64,000 bases of DNA from Cercis canadensis (taxonomy: Eukaryota > Streptophyta > Magnoliopsida > Fabales > Fabaceae), in the NCBI GenBank assembly GCA_003255065.1, contig QAOA01003982.1, forward strand, positions 269,488 to 333,487, written 5' to 3'. Shown here one piece after another: positions 1 through 10,736 of this stretch. The position numbers and the translations under genes are program-made. The notes below the pieces were generated by a model. It was not told where the DNA came from. It saw nothing but the letters and a program-made list of their open reading frames with translations, and did not search any database. Each line of letters opens with the position of its first letter. The first letter of the stretch is position 1.

Positions 1-1417
1 GCTCGCACGATAAGTTGGAATTTCTTTAAAGCACCCAATGGAGGATGATGATGCCACATGACCCACCCTACTTCAGGGAAGTCCCATTCTCTCTCTTTAT
101 TTTTGGGCTTTACCATTGAGGACAATGTTTCTCTAAGTTTAGGGGTGTGAGATTTTATTTCTTCATTACCTGTAAACATTGAGGTATTTAATGTTTTTGC
201 AAGTCTAAAAAAAAAAATTCTAAAAACCTTGGACCTGTGATAAAACTGAATTTCTCTTGACTAAAACTCTAGAAAAATGATAGATGCTATGTTTATGTGT
301 TTGAGAAACTCTAGAATTTATTTTTGTTTAACTGAATTTTACTAAATCATTGAGCACATAGCCCTGCTTGTGTGAAATTGGCATTGTTTAAAGATGATTA
401 TGTGAACTAAGCTATTTCACAATCTCACAAACACTAGAACTTGCTTGATTGTCAGCCAAGGCAAAATCCTAGGCTGTACAATGTTAGGGATATGATTTAG
501 GCCATGTTTGTTTAGTTTGGGCCTTTCTTGCCAACCTTTTGAATGATGATTAGATTTCTAGCATATCCCTTTGAGCTTAAATTAGAATTTTCTTTGTCAC
601 CTACATTAACCTTAGCCTTTGGATGGATCTTTTTCTGTACCTTTCATTTAGAGCACTTATTCAGTTAAAAGAGCATCTAGAGCTAGAAATTTTAAGAAGA
701 ATGAGTGGAGAAAAGAAAAGAAAAATGTCAATGCAATATGGCCACCAAAATCAAAGAGCTACATATTCCTGCAGTAAAGCATTAAAATGTGCAAAGAAAA
801 AAAAAATGAAATGTTTTCAAAAGCATGAAGTTTGGAATGTAATGACCCAAAATAGAAAAAAGTTTTGTTGGTGGTTATCAAAGTAAAGATGAAAATAAGT
901 ATGGGGGAGTTAGAAGTGAAAGAAGGAAAAATGGTTGCTCATGAGACTTGCTCTAACTGAATTTGTGTGATGAGTGAACTAAACCATTTCATTATCTCTT
1001 ACCCTACCCTTCACCCAGCCACACATTTAAAGCCAACCAAAAGTCCTTCTGATCCTCTATGTTGTTTGGCCTACATTAGTGGAGATTGACATGAAAAGCA
1101 AGTATATGGTGTTCTGAGAGAATAAAAGTAGAGAATAAGTGTTTTTGAGCTTATTTGCATAATCTGATTCAAGTACAGAGAGTAGGGTAAGCAAGGGCTA
1201 TACTCTCACACACATAGAATTCTAGTGCCACAAGATCAACTTTGGGATGAAAATAAACACATGCATATCATCTTGAAAAGTTTCTAAGAGTTATGTTTAA
1301 TTGAAATTCTTTGAGACCTGTATGATGAGTAAGAAAAGTGTTCATTCTTTAGTTAACTTTTAATTAGAATTTATTTTCTTTTCTCGAGGACTAGCAAATA
1401 TTAAGTTTGGGGGTATT
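1..1417 (+). mobile_element. 3' internal region of a Ty3/gypsy-type retrotransposon
   Basis: AT-rich sequence with no credible protein. It ends in a purine-rich tract at about 1403-1413 (agtttggggg) directly upstream of an LTR-like block, the usual place of a polypurine tract. A similar 'agtttaggggtgtgag' tract lies near 136. I infer the untranslated 3' part of a gypsy element whose gag-pol lies left of the window. Short open frames here (for example 623-886) match nothing I know. Confidence 0.5.
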
Positions 1418-2790
1418 TGTTGAGTGGGTTTTATACCTACTCTTTATATCTCTTTTACTTAACTATTTGGTTGCTTATTGAGAATTTTTACCATCTAATA
1501 GGTTATGTGTGTTAATTTGTAGGTTCAAATGGAAATTCATGGGTTTCATGTTATAACTGGAAGAAATGAAGAATTAGGAAGATTTGGGACAAAAACCAAG
1601 GGCTGTTGCCCTTGAAACCAAAAACTGCTGCCCCTGGAGCATAAAAAAGAAAGGCCTTGACAGAAACCAAGAGCCGCAGCCCTTGAAAGATAGATCCACG
1701 GCTCCTGCACAACAGATTTCCAGACTTCAATTCCTGAGAGGAAGAGCCGCAACCCTTGAAAGACAGAGCTGTGACTCCCGCGCTATAGATGTCTAGCCTT
1801 TAATTCTCGAGAGAAAGCGCCACAGCTCTCAACAATCAGAGCTACGGCACCGGCGCAAGTTTCCTGAAACACGTGACTTTATTTCCTAGTTCTTTTTTAA
1901 GGCTTTTGCTTAGGAGTATAAATAATTACTTTCAGGAATTATTAGGCATTCTTTTATGAACTTTTTAGAGGCAAGAAGGAGAGCAAAAACAAGGATTGAA
2001 GACAAGATTTTGGGAGTTGATTCGATCAGCATCACAGAGTTTTATTCTTCTGCTCTTTCAACTATGACTGAATTTTGCTTTACCATGTTCTTCCTTTTTG
2101 CTATGAACTAAATTCCCTTCTAAGGCTATAATGTAGCATAGCTAGGAAGATTTGTTATTTTCTATTTCTTTAATTCAATAACTCCTTTATTAAATTATCT
2201 TCTTCTTCTCAAGTCTTCATGTTCCTAATTACTTGATCACCAATTAGTTGATTAGATAATTACAATGAGACTGGGAGGTAATTTGTAATTAAAGATCATA
2301 GGGATTAAGAACATAGGTTGCATATAGGATATGAATATATCTTCATGGTCTGTGTAGCTATTTAAAAAGAACCATAGAATTAAGTAAATTTTTAGGTTAT
2401 TCACAATTCACATAGGAATATAGTGGGTTCATAACTTAGAGATATTTTTGTTTGACCTTGGGAAAGGCTAATAAATAATTTAGGGTTCTTGGCTGGCAAT
2501 TAGGAAGATTGTTCTTGGTTAATGAATTAGGAATAGCAAATCGGAATAACTATGGTGAAATCAAAAGCCCTAGATATTTCTCTCTAGATTAATTCTTGAT
2601 TTTTATCAATTTTGCTTACTTTCAATTTATTTAAAGTTCTATCTTGAAATTCTCCATACTCATTGATTAGATAAAATTGATATTAACCTAATTTCGGTAG
2701 TTGATAACATTAGTCCTCGTGGGAACGATAACTCACTCTCATCTTATTACTTCAAAACGATAACGTGCACTTGCGTTAGGATTTCTCACA
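1418..2790 (+). repeat. Probable 3' LTR of the gypsy element
   Basis: Starts with TG just after the purine tract and ends with 'tttctcaca'. Near its end it carries the phrases 'gtgggaacgataac' and 'gtgcacttgcg', which recur at the 3' ends of plant gypsy LTRs. Positions 1600-1860 contain a degenerate short repeat in which variants of 'gccgcarcccttgaaag' recur about every 60-70 bp. The matching 5' LTR lies outside the window, so no target-site duplication (TSD) can be checked and the exact ends are tentative. Confidence 0.5.
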
Positions 2791-2960
2791 GCACTAAGCA
2801 ACGGGTCAAGGTCCTCGTTTTTGTTCCAAAACTCGATTTAGACAGTTCATCGGGCATTTGAAATCTCTACCTTCGGGTTATGCCCTAGGGATTCACATTA
2901 ATAGAGAGCTAAGAATTGGTCCATTAGATTGTAATCATCCAATATAGGAATGTGTGCTTG
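2791..2960. other. Short spacer between gypsy LTR and MULE remnant
   Basis: 170 bp with no recognisable coding or structural feature. It may be the right flank of the gypsy insertion. Confidence 0.3.
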
Positions 2961-2966
2961 TTATGA

Positions 2967-4040
2967 ATGCTTGTTCAAAAGCAAAGAGTGCAGCATTGCA
3001 AAACAATCCATCAGAGATTTAATTCCTATGTGTTGCCTACAAGGGACAAGCCTATCATAACAATGATGGAGACCATAAGGATGATGTTGATGAAAAGTTT
3101 TACAGCAAAGAAAGTAGGCATGTTGAAGTACACTGGTACAATTTGTCCAAGAATAGCAACACATCTTGAAAGATCCAAGTCAGAGGCCATTCATTGTATA
3201 TGCCATATGAATGGGGCTGGCAAGTTTGAAGTGGATAGTTGGCAAGATTAGAGAAGAGTTGTGGACTTGGTGGCCAAATCATGTTCATGTAGGAGTTGAG
3301 ACATTACAGGGGTCCCATGTGGACATGCTGTTAAGTGTATCTATGCACAAAGAGAACAACTAGAAAACTATGTTGATGAGTGTTTCCCAAAAGAGACATT
3401 CTTGAAAATATATGAATTTATGATTAACCATGTACCTAGTGAAGATGAATGGCCAAACATTGAGTATGAGCCTGTACTGCCCTATTAGGTAGAAATCTTA
3501 CAAGCAGACCTCAAAAGAATAGAAAGAGAGCACTTGATGAGCCCCCAAATGCTACTAAGATTAGTATGGTTGGAATAAGGATGAAGTGTGGCAACTATGG
3601 CCAATATGACCATAACACTCGCACTTGCAAGAGACCCCTCAACCCTAACAAAAGGATATACAAAAAGAAGTCTGCAACTAATAATCCTATGAATGAGCCA
3701 ATTTGTCAAAATTCATTTAATAATTTTTATCAAAGTTTTCCTAATATTTCATTCCATTTTTCATAGCAGATGAAAAGAAGAAAGAAGTTTACAGCCCAGA
3801 ATGCACCAACTGAATCAAGTGTTGCCAACCTCTCAGCTGCAGTTGTTGCACAAAGTCAATCAAGTGCTGCTACTATACCAGCACATGATGCACATGGTTC
3901 AAGAAGGTAGGGAACTTCGTTTGGTGGAAGAATCTTTATGGCTCAATGACCCATTGGACAAGTAGCAATGATAGATCAAACCCACATGAGAGAATCTAAT
4001 GGAAAGGGTCAAAGAAGAGCAAGACTAACACAGTAGCAAA
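2967..4040 (+). pseudogene. MULE (MuDR-type) transposase, C-terminal half, decayed
   Basis: Conceptual translation gives the region before the SWIM domain (RFNSYVLPTRDKPIITMMET at about 3016-3075, then ...GTICPRI...). A SWIM zinc finger CxC...CxH follows at about 3275-3325 (CSC, then PCGHAVKC). After that comes the acidic stretch ending EDEWPNIEYEP, and a CCHC-like zinc knuckle MKCGNYGQYDHNTRTCK at about 3580-3632. The order SWIM then knuckle is typical of the C-terminus of plant mudrA-like transposases. The frame is broken by a stop after FEVDSWQD (about 3249), by TGA where SWIM has a conserved Trp, and by TAG near 3486. The catalytic N-terminal half is absent, so this is a dead remnant. Confidence 0.8.
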
Positions 4041-5095
4041 TGTGTACCATTTTTTGTTTCTTTTTGAGAAAATGCCATTCATATTGTGCCTTTTGAGAAT
4101 TTGGTTGGCCATTTGTGAGCCACTTGATGTCTTTTTGTTATGGTCCCACATTGTAATTAGGTTTTTGGTTAATACATGTAATCCAAGTTAAGATGATTTT
4201 ATTTTTTGTTAATATCAATGATCAATGATATTGCTATTATATGGCTGGTTTTTTTTTACCAATTCTGTTTATGCTCTATTGCCATTAATTATACTTGTTT
4301 ATGCTGTTATTTTAATTATGCATTGTCAGGTGTCTAGATGGACAATTACCAACATCTATATGATGAATTCATCAGAATCCTCAGTTCTTCACATTCTGAC
4401 CTCTTGTAGAGACATTTTAACTACCTTCAAATTGATTATTTAAGCACTAGATAACTCTTGTCTTGATTTGTTCAAGTTCTTGACTGTGTGCTATCTGGCC
4501 CTCTTTTATTCTAAAAAATTATGTGGATAACTTGAGTCAAAGATGGAATTCTATTGGACCATGTTATTGATACTATCAATCCTAGAAAAGCTTCAAAGTT
4601 ATAGCTTTTCTGTAGAAAAAGTTAAAACAAAAAGGAATCTTTGACTTAAATGTGTAGTAATTTTTAAGGTATCACTTATGGCTTCTTGACTAGGGCGTAG
4701 TATTCTACTGATGGTTATCAACTGAGAGCTAGTCCCTTACCATTTTGTTATTTGTTATGAGACAAACCTCTGGGATGATAAGCAATTCTTCATAGACCAT
4801 CCTGGTGTTGTACCTATTAGCACAACTCAGGTGAGAATATAGCTTATGGTGGTCCTTAAATTGTTCTACTCTAGTTCACTCTCCATCTGACAATAGTTAA
4901 TTTAATATGTGGTTTTAAGTCTAATTTTTGGCTTTTACTATAGAATGTGAAGATAGTCTAGAAAAGAATATTTCATGACCAAAATATCTCAATTCATTTT
5001 CATAGCACAAAGGGTACATAATCATTTAAAAGAGATAACAAATTACACCAGCAACTGTAAAACATACCAGTTATGCTACATCAACCTTTTTATCA
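4041..5095. other. No gene seen; probable interior of the MULE remnant
   Basis: AT-rich sequence between the transposase remnant and the GRF ORF. The open frame at 4225-4443 is hydrophobic and low-complexity, with no recognisable motif. No RNA gene or clear repeat seen. Confidence 0.4.
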
Positions 5096-5428
5096 CTAAT
5101 CCAAACCTATTATCCATATAATTACAAGTATCATATGCAACTTCTTTATATTGCGCTTTTGTAGTTTCAACTCCTCTGTAAGTTCCTTGTTCTTCTTCAC
5201 TAAAGAATTCACCACCTTTTCTTCTCTCTTACTCATAGGAGGATCATACCAGCATAAGTAATCGCAAGCATTAGCTAACCCATATATACTACACCTAAAA
5301 AATCTCCAACCTGGGTTCTTTTCAATCCAAGAAATTCACAGACAGCATGGAATATGACAGTGGCATCTATGCACATCTTGACCATAAATTTTAGACGACT
5401 CCCCAAGATCAACAGTGCCAGAAGACAT
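5096..5428 (-). pseudogene. Small GRF-type zinc-finger protein, one in-frame stop
   Basis: Reading the minus strand from ATG at 5428 gives 110 codons to TAG at 5096, with a single internal TGA at codon 31. The protein shows CHCHIPCC, then SWIEKNPGWRFFRC, then C-x4-WYDPP at about residues 22-64. This is the GRF zinc-finger signature (CxC, W..KNPGRRF..C, C...WxDPP). A charged, coiled-coil-like stretch (residues 67-97) and a short hydrophobic C-terminus follow, as in small plant GRF proteins. It lies 1.1 kb from the MULE transposase on the opposite strand, so it may be a MULE-borne accessory ORF or a neighbouring host gene. Apart from the stop it is open throughout. Confidence 0.72.
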
Positions 5429-5739
5429 TAATCACTTTAGACAAGCTTCGAAATCTTCAGACAATTGAAACCCCCAAGGTTCTACTTCCAATCCTTTCTT
5501 CTATCTCCCTCTTCGATCTTCCAATGGAGCTCAATCGCGTAGTTCGCAATTCAATTTCTAGGGATTTCACTCAAATCCCCCTTTCAGAAGTAATGCGATG
5601 CGTGGAGGGAGAATGAAGAAAGTAGGCACATGTTGCTCACATGTCCACTTAACAAATAAACCCTAATTAATCTACTTTTTTAGGGAAATTAGGCTTTTAA
5701 ATAGTGCAAGTTTGTGGCACGTGATTTAGGGGTAAAGCG

Positions 5740-5820
5740 CACATTTAAATTGACCTTTGAGCTCTTCTCTATATTTTTAAAGTTCTGGGGGTAAAGCGAG
5801 GTTCTTTGGACTTTCCCCTA
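5740..5820 (-). repeat. Possible MULE terminal sequence
   Basis: Read on the minus strand this begins AGGGGAAAGTCCAAAGAACC and continues to CGCTTTACCCC. The 'ggggaaagtccaaag' style is common at plant MULE ends. No matching inverted copy was found to the left of the transposase, so this is only a candidate right terminus. Confidence 0.3.
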
Positions 5821-5829
5821 ATTTTTATT

Positions 5830-6055
5830 TAGGTCCAGTGAAAAGAGGGGGTGATGTTGGGGCAGCCTTCTTTAAGAAAATAAGTTTTTTTTAACTAATT
5901 AAATACAAAACAAGGCTTGTGCTTTGGGCTTCGGCCTGATATAAGTTTTTTTTACTTAATTCAATTATGTGAGACTTAAAGATATATTTGTTATATATAA
6001 AAAGAATAAGCAAATTTTTTATGCATAAAATATGTGATTAAGATATATATATATA
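5830..6055. other. AT-rich intergenic, no gene
   Basis: Homopolymer-rich sequence ending in an (AT)n run at about 6042-6059. No coding or RNA feature seen. Confidence 0.5.
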
Positions 6056-6060
6056 TATAC

Positions 6061-6675
6061 CTCACTCGCACTCACAAATTTTTATAAATTGACGCTTTAA
6101 TGCACACACACGCACCCGCATCCGCACCCCTATTATGTGATCTAGGTTCTTCTATTTCTTTTGTTTTTTAAATTTTATGGAAGCCAAAGTCAAATTGATA
6201 AAAGTATTTAATGGACCCAAAGTGTCCTAGTCGAGAAAATAATAAGTAGCATTTTCACTTAAATAATAAGGAAGTAATTATTGTCTGGTTTTAAGAGTTT
6301 GAGAAAAAGAATACTTGGGTTTAAAAATAAAATATTTTTAAATTAGTTTCTTTCATATAGTATGAAATATTCAAAATATTTTTTGGTATTATATGATTAT
6401 TCAGATAATATTTGTTAGTTTAATCTTAATCAATGTTTGAGATATACAAAAAAAAAAAAAAAAAAACTTAAGTGAATCTAATATAATTTAAATTTTTTTA
6501 AATGTATCAATATGATACATTTTAGAATAAAAAAAGTAAAAAAAGATTGACATGTGACTTATTTACATATGTGGATGTAGCACAAAATTGACCTTTCAAA
6601 TAGTATTTTTTGTTGTACGAGACAATAAATAAAATAATTTATCATGTACAAAATAATAAAATATAAAATTGATTC
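6061..6675 (+). repeat. Block Z, first copy of a ~600-bp duplicated segment
   Basis: From 'cctcactcgca' onward this aligns almost colinearly with 25263-25871. Both copies share the CAC/CGC-rich hexamer tract, 'gtgatctaggttcttctatttc' and the long AT-rich tail. Here the hexamer tract is short (about 6105-6127); the copy near 25.3 kb is expanded. No coding capacity. Confidence 0.75.
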
Positions 6676-6734
6676 TCGCATAATAAATTTTGGGAGAATA
6701 TGAGCTAAATAGATCGTTAGTGCACAAAGATTTT

Positions 6735-7000
6735 TTTTCTTTCAATTTGGTATTTAAGTTTTCAATTTTGACTCAATTTAGTCCTCTATTAGCACATGCC
6801 ATATAAATTGACACAACACAAATTTGGTCCTTCTCATAATAAGAGCACAAAAAGTCCAAAAGGAGAAAGAAAACATTTCGTCATACACCAAAATTCCGTA
6901 ATTTATGTAAATTGTGCTAATGGAGGACCAAACCGAGTGTAGATTAAGAAGTCATATACCAAATTGAGAAAAATATTCTTTCAGGGATTAAATTGAGATG
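6735..7000. repeat. Inverted-repeat (MITE-like) element
   Basis: The left arm (about 6740-6815) and the reverse complement of the right arm (about 6915-6998) share 'tcaatttggtat', 'agtcctctattagcaca' versus 'ggtcctccattagcaca', and 'ataaattgac' versus 'ataaattac' in the same order, by eye about 70% identical over some 70 bp. The loop holds no ORF. I read this as a short non-autonomous foldback element; the family and TSD are not determined. Confidence 0.5.
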
Positions 7001-7029
7001 CCAAAAAAAACTTGAGACCATTTTTTTAG

Positions 7030-7760
7030 ATTAGTAAGGGAAGAAAAAACAAAAAAACCAATGCACATCATTTTGAGGGGCATCCCTTACCCTTCCTTCG
7101 ATTCATCTTTCACCGAGAACAAAAATTTGGCAGTGACAATAAGCGGGATTCTCAGTTCAAAGTAGAAGAAATCGGTGAATTCTTGAATGAATTCAAATTG
7201 AATCCTTGACTTCTTCCCTGGGTTAGACAAATATTTTATCCGCTCTATGATTTTAAAATTTGTTTAAATTTTTTTTTTTATAAAAAATAGGAAAAAGGAA
7301 GAAAAAGAAAAATATTTTTTTTTAATTTGACTTATCTTAATTTTACCAAAATTTGTAATTTTTTATTTTACTTTAAATGCCTACAAAAAAAATATTTGTT
7401 AAGAAAATAATTATTTTAATAGAGATTCTATAATACTATATGAGTATATCACACTACACTGACGTGGGAAGCATACATAATTTTTTATATTTTATTAGAT
7501 ATAAAATATATTTTATTTTATTTTTTAAGTAAATTAAAAAAATAATTAGTTTATATACATATAATTCACATATTGATTATTCTTATATAATATGACATAC
7601 CATATAAATATTAGAAGTATTTAAAAAACCACCTTATTTTAATTATATTTCATTTTTTTCAATTTTTTTTTTAATGTTTGCATTATAAAGATTTATAAAG
7701 ATTGACAAGAATCAATAGAAGATAACCATATCAAAAGGTCTTTTTTATTTGTTGATAGTT
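7030..7760. other. AT-rich intergenic, no gene
   Basis: Long A/T homopolymers and no supportable gene. It borders the GA-rich leader of the first F-box unit. From about 7770 the sequence matches 27027 onward. Confidence 0.5.
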
Positions 7761-7763
7761 TTT

Positions 7764-8468
7764 TTTTTTTAAGATTTGATTTTTAAAACAAAAAAAAAGG
7801 ACAGTTAAAGAAGGGCAAATGGGAAAAGAAAAAAGGGGGCCATAGCTAAGTGAAGGATTAGAGTGAGTAAAGGGTGCTCGGTAGAAGAGAGAACTAAAAA
7901 AACAGAGCAAGCAGAAAGGGAAAAAACACAAAGAGAAAGGAAAGTGAAGGGGGAAGGGATCCGAGCGTGAGAGTAGAGAGAAGAAGAGAGGCAGAGAGAG
8001 TGCGAGTGAGAAAGAAAGAGGGGGAGCATCAAATTGAGGGGGAGAAGAGAGAAAGGGAGAAAGAGGTTTTTGAGAGAAGAAGAGAAACCCATGGTGGAAA
8101 GCTATACTCCGGCGAGCCTGCAGCAGCTACGGCGGCGGCGGAGGTAGAAAAACCGGCGGTGAGCTACGAGTTCAGTCACCCTTCCTTCCATCTGACCCAT
8201 TGCACAACACTTAGGTAAGATTTTCCTTCTCCCTTCAAATTTAGCTTGCCCTTAATCTTTGATTTCAGGTAGAGTATGTGCTGCTTCAACTGTTCTTATA
8301 TCCCTTAGTTATTCTTAAATCTTTGATGGTTTTTTTCAAAGATGTTAGAGGTCCATTCTCACCTCTTTCTTCATCCCCTCTCTCACATTTTCTCTCACCT
8401 ATTTCTTTCACTATACAAAGGAGAAATTAATGGTGTTTGCACATCTTCAGCTTAAATCTTGAAGAAAA
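7764..8468 (+). promoter_or_regulatory. GA-rich promoter/5' leader of F-box unit 1
   Basis: A purine-rich (GA) tract at about 7860-8090 is followed by a GC-richer segment with cggcggcgg, then a splice-donor-like 'ttaggtaaga' near 8213 and a pyrimidine-rich stretch. The same order recurs upstream of the intact gene (27027-27718) and in part at 46295-46570. It therefore belongs to the F-box transcription unit as promoter plus an intron-containing 5' UTR. The 83-codon open frame at 7967-8218 is an artefact of GA richness. Confidence 0.6.
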
Positions 8469-8670
8469 ATATCTCCCAGAGATTTTCTTGTTGATAAGAT
8501 AAGTAACCTACCAAGCTATGTCATAGAAAACATCCTAAGCCGTCTACTATTAAGTGATGCAGCTAGAACAATATCCTCTCAAGAAAATGGAGGAATGAAT
8601 GGCTAACTCTCAAAACCCTGGTGTTTGATGACTCTTTGGGAAAAAACTTTACTCAAAGTGAACCGTTAGG
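8469..8670 (+). pseudogene. F-box/LRR gene copy 0, truncated 5' stub
   Basis: Colinear with the first ~190 bp of the intact F-box CDS (F-box domain only). The start codon is ATA instead of ATG, and one base is lost in the 'agaacaatatcc' stretch, which shifts the frame. After 'ccgttagg' the coding sequence stops abruptly and joins sequence that elsewhere lies 3' of the gene. A deletion has thus removed nearly the whole gene; this copy cannot make an F-box protein. Confidence 0.8.
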
Positions 8671-8900
8671 GACCTGATTAAAAAAATTTATCGGAGGTGT
8701 CAGTAGGAATTTAATTAAAAAAAAATTTCAAAAAAAAAACTATAAAGACCTAATTTAAAATTCTTTCAAATTATAGGAATTTATAATACATTTTAACCTT
8801 TAAGAACTGAACCAAATTAGAACTAGTGTGGTTTTGGAAGACCAATTGGGTAGTTCAACTGGTTGACCACATAAATTGGTTAGGAAATGTAGCTCTGAGA
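8671..8900. repeat. 3'-flank MITE block (B), deleted copy
   Basis: Shares 'agacctaatttaaaattctt' and the following 'attttaacctt' with 33480-33545, and the downstream 'accaattgggtagttcaactgg' with 33560-33605 and 37580-37612. It is the remnant of the inverted-repeat element that is more complete at 33143-33545. Confidence 0.5.
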
Positions 8901-8999
8901 AATAAGTCCTTACTATTTTCTATCTTAGAAATTTTGTCGAGAAAGAAAAATCTCAGTGAGGACATAAAAAAGTGAATTTGGTAAACATTAGAGTCTTTG

Positions 9000-9585
9000 T
9001 TTTAGGTATGTTGATTACAACTCTGCTTTTGAACATAAAACCCACAATTCTTAAGAATGATCTTAATACTAACTCAGACATAGACCATGCTTCACATATG
9101 CTCTTGTCTCTTTCTCAGTATATGCCCTCTACTTTCTTCCATTGAGCTCATGTGCCTTCACACACGTTAGCACCATCCTTTCCTCCCCACCTAAAATGGC
9201 GCCATTTATCTCATACACCTCCTTTTGTTCCTCTTTCACTACACATTCACGACAAGCAATCAGCTTCATATACAAATAGCACCAGCCACATAAAAAAAAA
9301 TTAAAAAAACAGTTTGCAAGTTTGCAACAGAGAGATACGACAGAGATGGAAATGTAAACAGTGACCAAGAGAAAAAGAGAAAGGGACTCACCGGTGCCGG
9401 AGCGCACCTTAAAGTTGATTGCTGGACGCCAAAAGACTCAATGTTACTAGACCAAGATTAGGGAAAAGGGGAGAGGCCGAGACTGCACAGGGAGAGCAAG
9501 AAAATGAATTGGGGGAAAAGGGGAAGTCTTGCTCTCAGCCAAATAACGACTACGTTATGAGAAGAAAAAAAGAAAGGTTGTTAAG
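9000..9585 (-). repeat. Block C, copy 1 (conserved non-TE segment)
   Basis: A ~550-bp segment repeated at 21344-21504, 33736-34228 and 42866-43363. On the minus strand all three long copies keep an open frame reading ...CGWCYLYMKLIACRECVVK... upstream of ...VLTC(V)(K/E)AHEL. A donor-like 'ccggtgagtccc' lies at about 9387-9398. It could be an exon of an unidentified gene carried in the array. I do not recognise the protein. The Copia-2 empty site is at 9017-9021 and the hAT empty site is near 9547-9555. Confidence 0.5.
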
Positions 9586-10727
9586 TGAACCAGCCAGTAA
9601 ATTAGAACCAGTATTGGATCGTCGGTTTCACAGGTTTAACCGCCCTACTGGCCGAACCCCTTGACCAATTCATTTTTTAGACTGAGCATTGGTGGAATCG
9701 GACGGTTTGGTCCGGTTTTTAAAATAGTGCTATTTACAATCCTTTTTAACCATTTTTTATTTTATTTTCCAAAATTACCCCTCTTTTATCATATAAATCA
9801 TGATAAAATGAGTTATGTTACTCATTTACCATAATTCTATATCATTCCATACCATATTAGTCAACTAGTTTATAAATTTAAATAGAGTCACTCAATTTTT
9901 TCTTTTTTAAATAACTCAGATTCAATTAAGGCTCAATGTAGTATGAAATTTATATAATTTATGAAACCATGTATTTTTCTATTCACACTCCTATCTGATT
10001 TTAAATTACGCAATTTATCTATTTACATTCCTAATTAATCGAGATTAGTGGCTACAGTTTAAATTGATCCAAATGATTTCTTGTTTAAAGCTATGATTTT
10101 CACTAAAAATAAAAGTAAATGCAGTGAAATAGACAGCAGTTGGAATCAACAACAAAATGTAAATGAATCAACCTGCATTGCAGGAATACCACCGATCACA
10201 TCAATCTACACTAAATAAGAGAGTCCAAGACACTTTCACTTTCAGTGTAAGAGTATCTTTGGCCACATCAACTTACACTCCTTTCATGGTTCTTTAATCA
10301 CATTATTATACAAAACCCACCTCATGGCCTTACAACAAAATCAAATCAATATAATATGTAAAGGGAAGGTATATATGTTTTGGCAAGCCTGTCACATAGC
10401 AAATAATGGGGGAACACTATTAATTCTTTCTATAATAGAAACCTTTTTACAGATGCATGTCACCAAAAGTTTCTCTTATATGAGATACCAGGGCTTTAGC
10501 ATGCGATGCATGCATAATTAATATATTTTAGTTTTAAAATTAGTAACATAAAATAAAATTACCATATATATTATAAAATATTTAATTTAATATGAAAGAC
10601 AATAATATAACAAATATTCAGTTCATATTCAAGAATAATTTCAATCAAGTATTGAATTGAAATGTAGCTAAAATTCATAAATAAACTTTAATTAGTAAGA
10701 GAACTATAACAGAATAACAGGTTGGAA
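9586..10727. repeat. Block D, copy 1
   Basis: About 1.1 kb colinear with 24190-25017 and 43364-44434. It opens with a 'ccggttt'-type motif cluster (9620-9720) and ends 'ggaacctacctac'. There is no coding capacity; the open frame at 10324-10521 is not preserved as a gene-like ORF. Probably ancient repeat sequence carried along with the F-box duplication. Confidence 0.6.
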
Positions 10728-10736
10728 CCTACCTAC

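Noticed and set aside
7967-8218. 83-codon Arg/Glu-rich open frame
   Set aside because: Composition follows from the GA-rich leader; it lies upstream of the F-box start and is not kept open in the 27-kb copy.
10324-10521. 65-codon frame in block D as a gene
   Set aside because: Not maintained as a gene-like ORF in the sister D blocks and no family resemblance.
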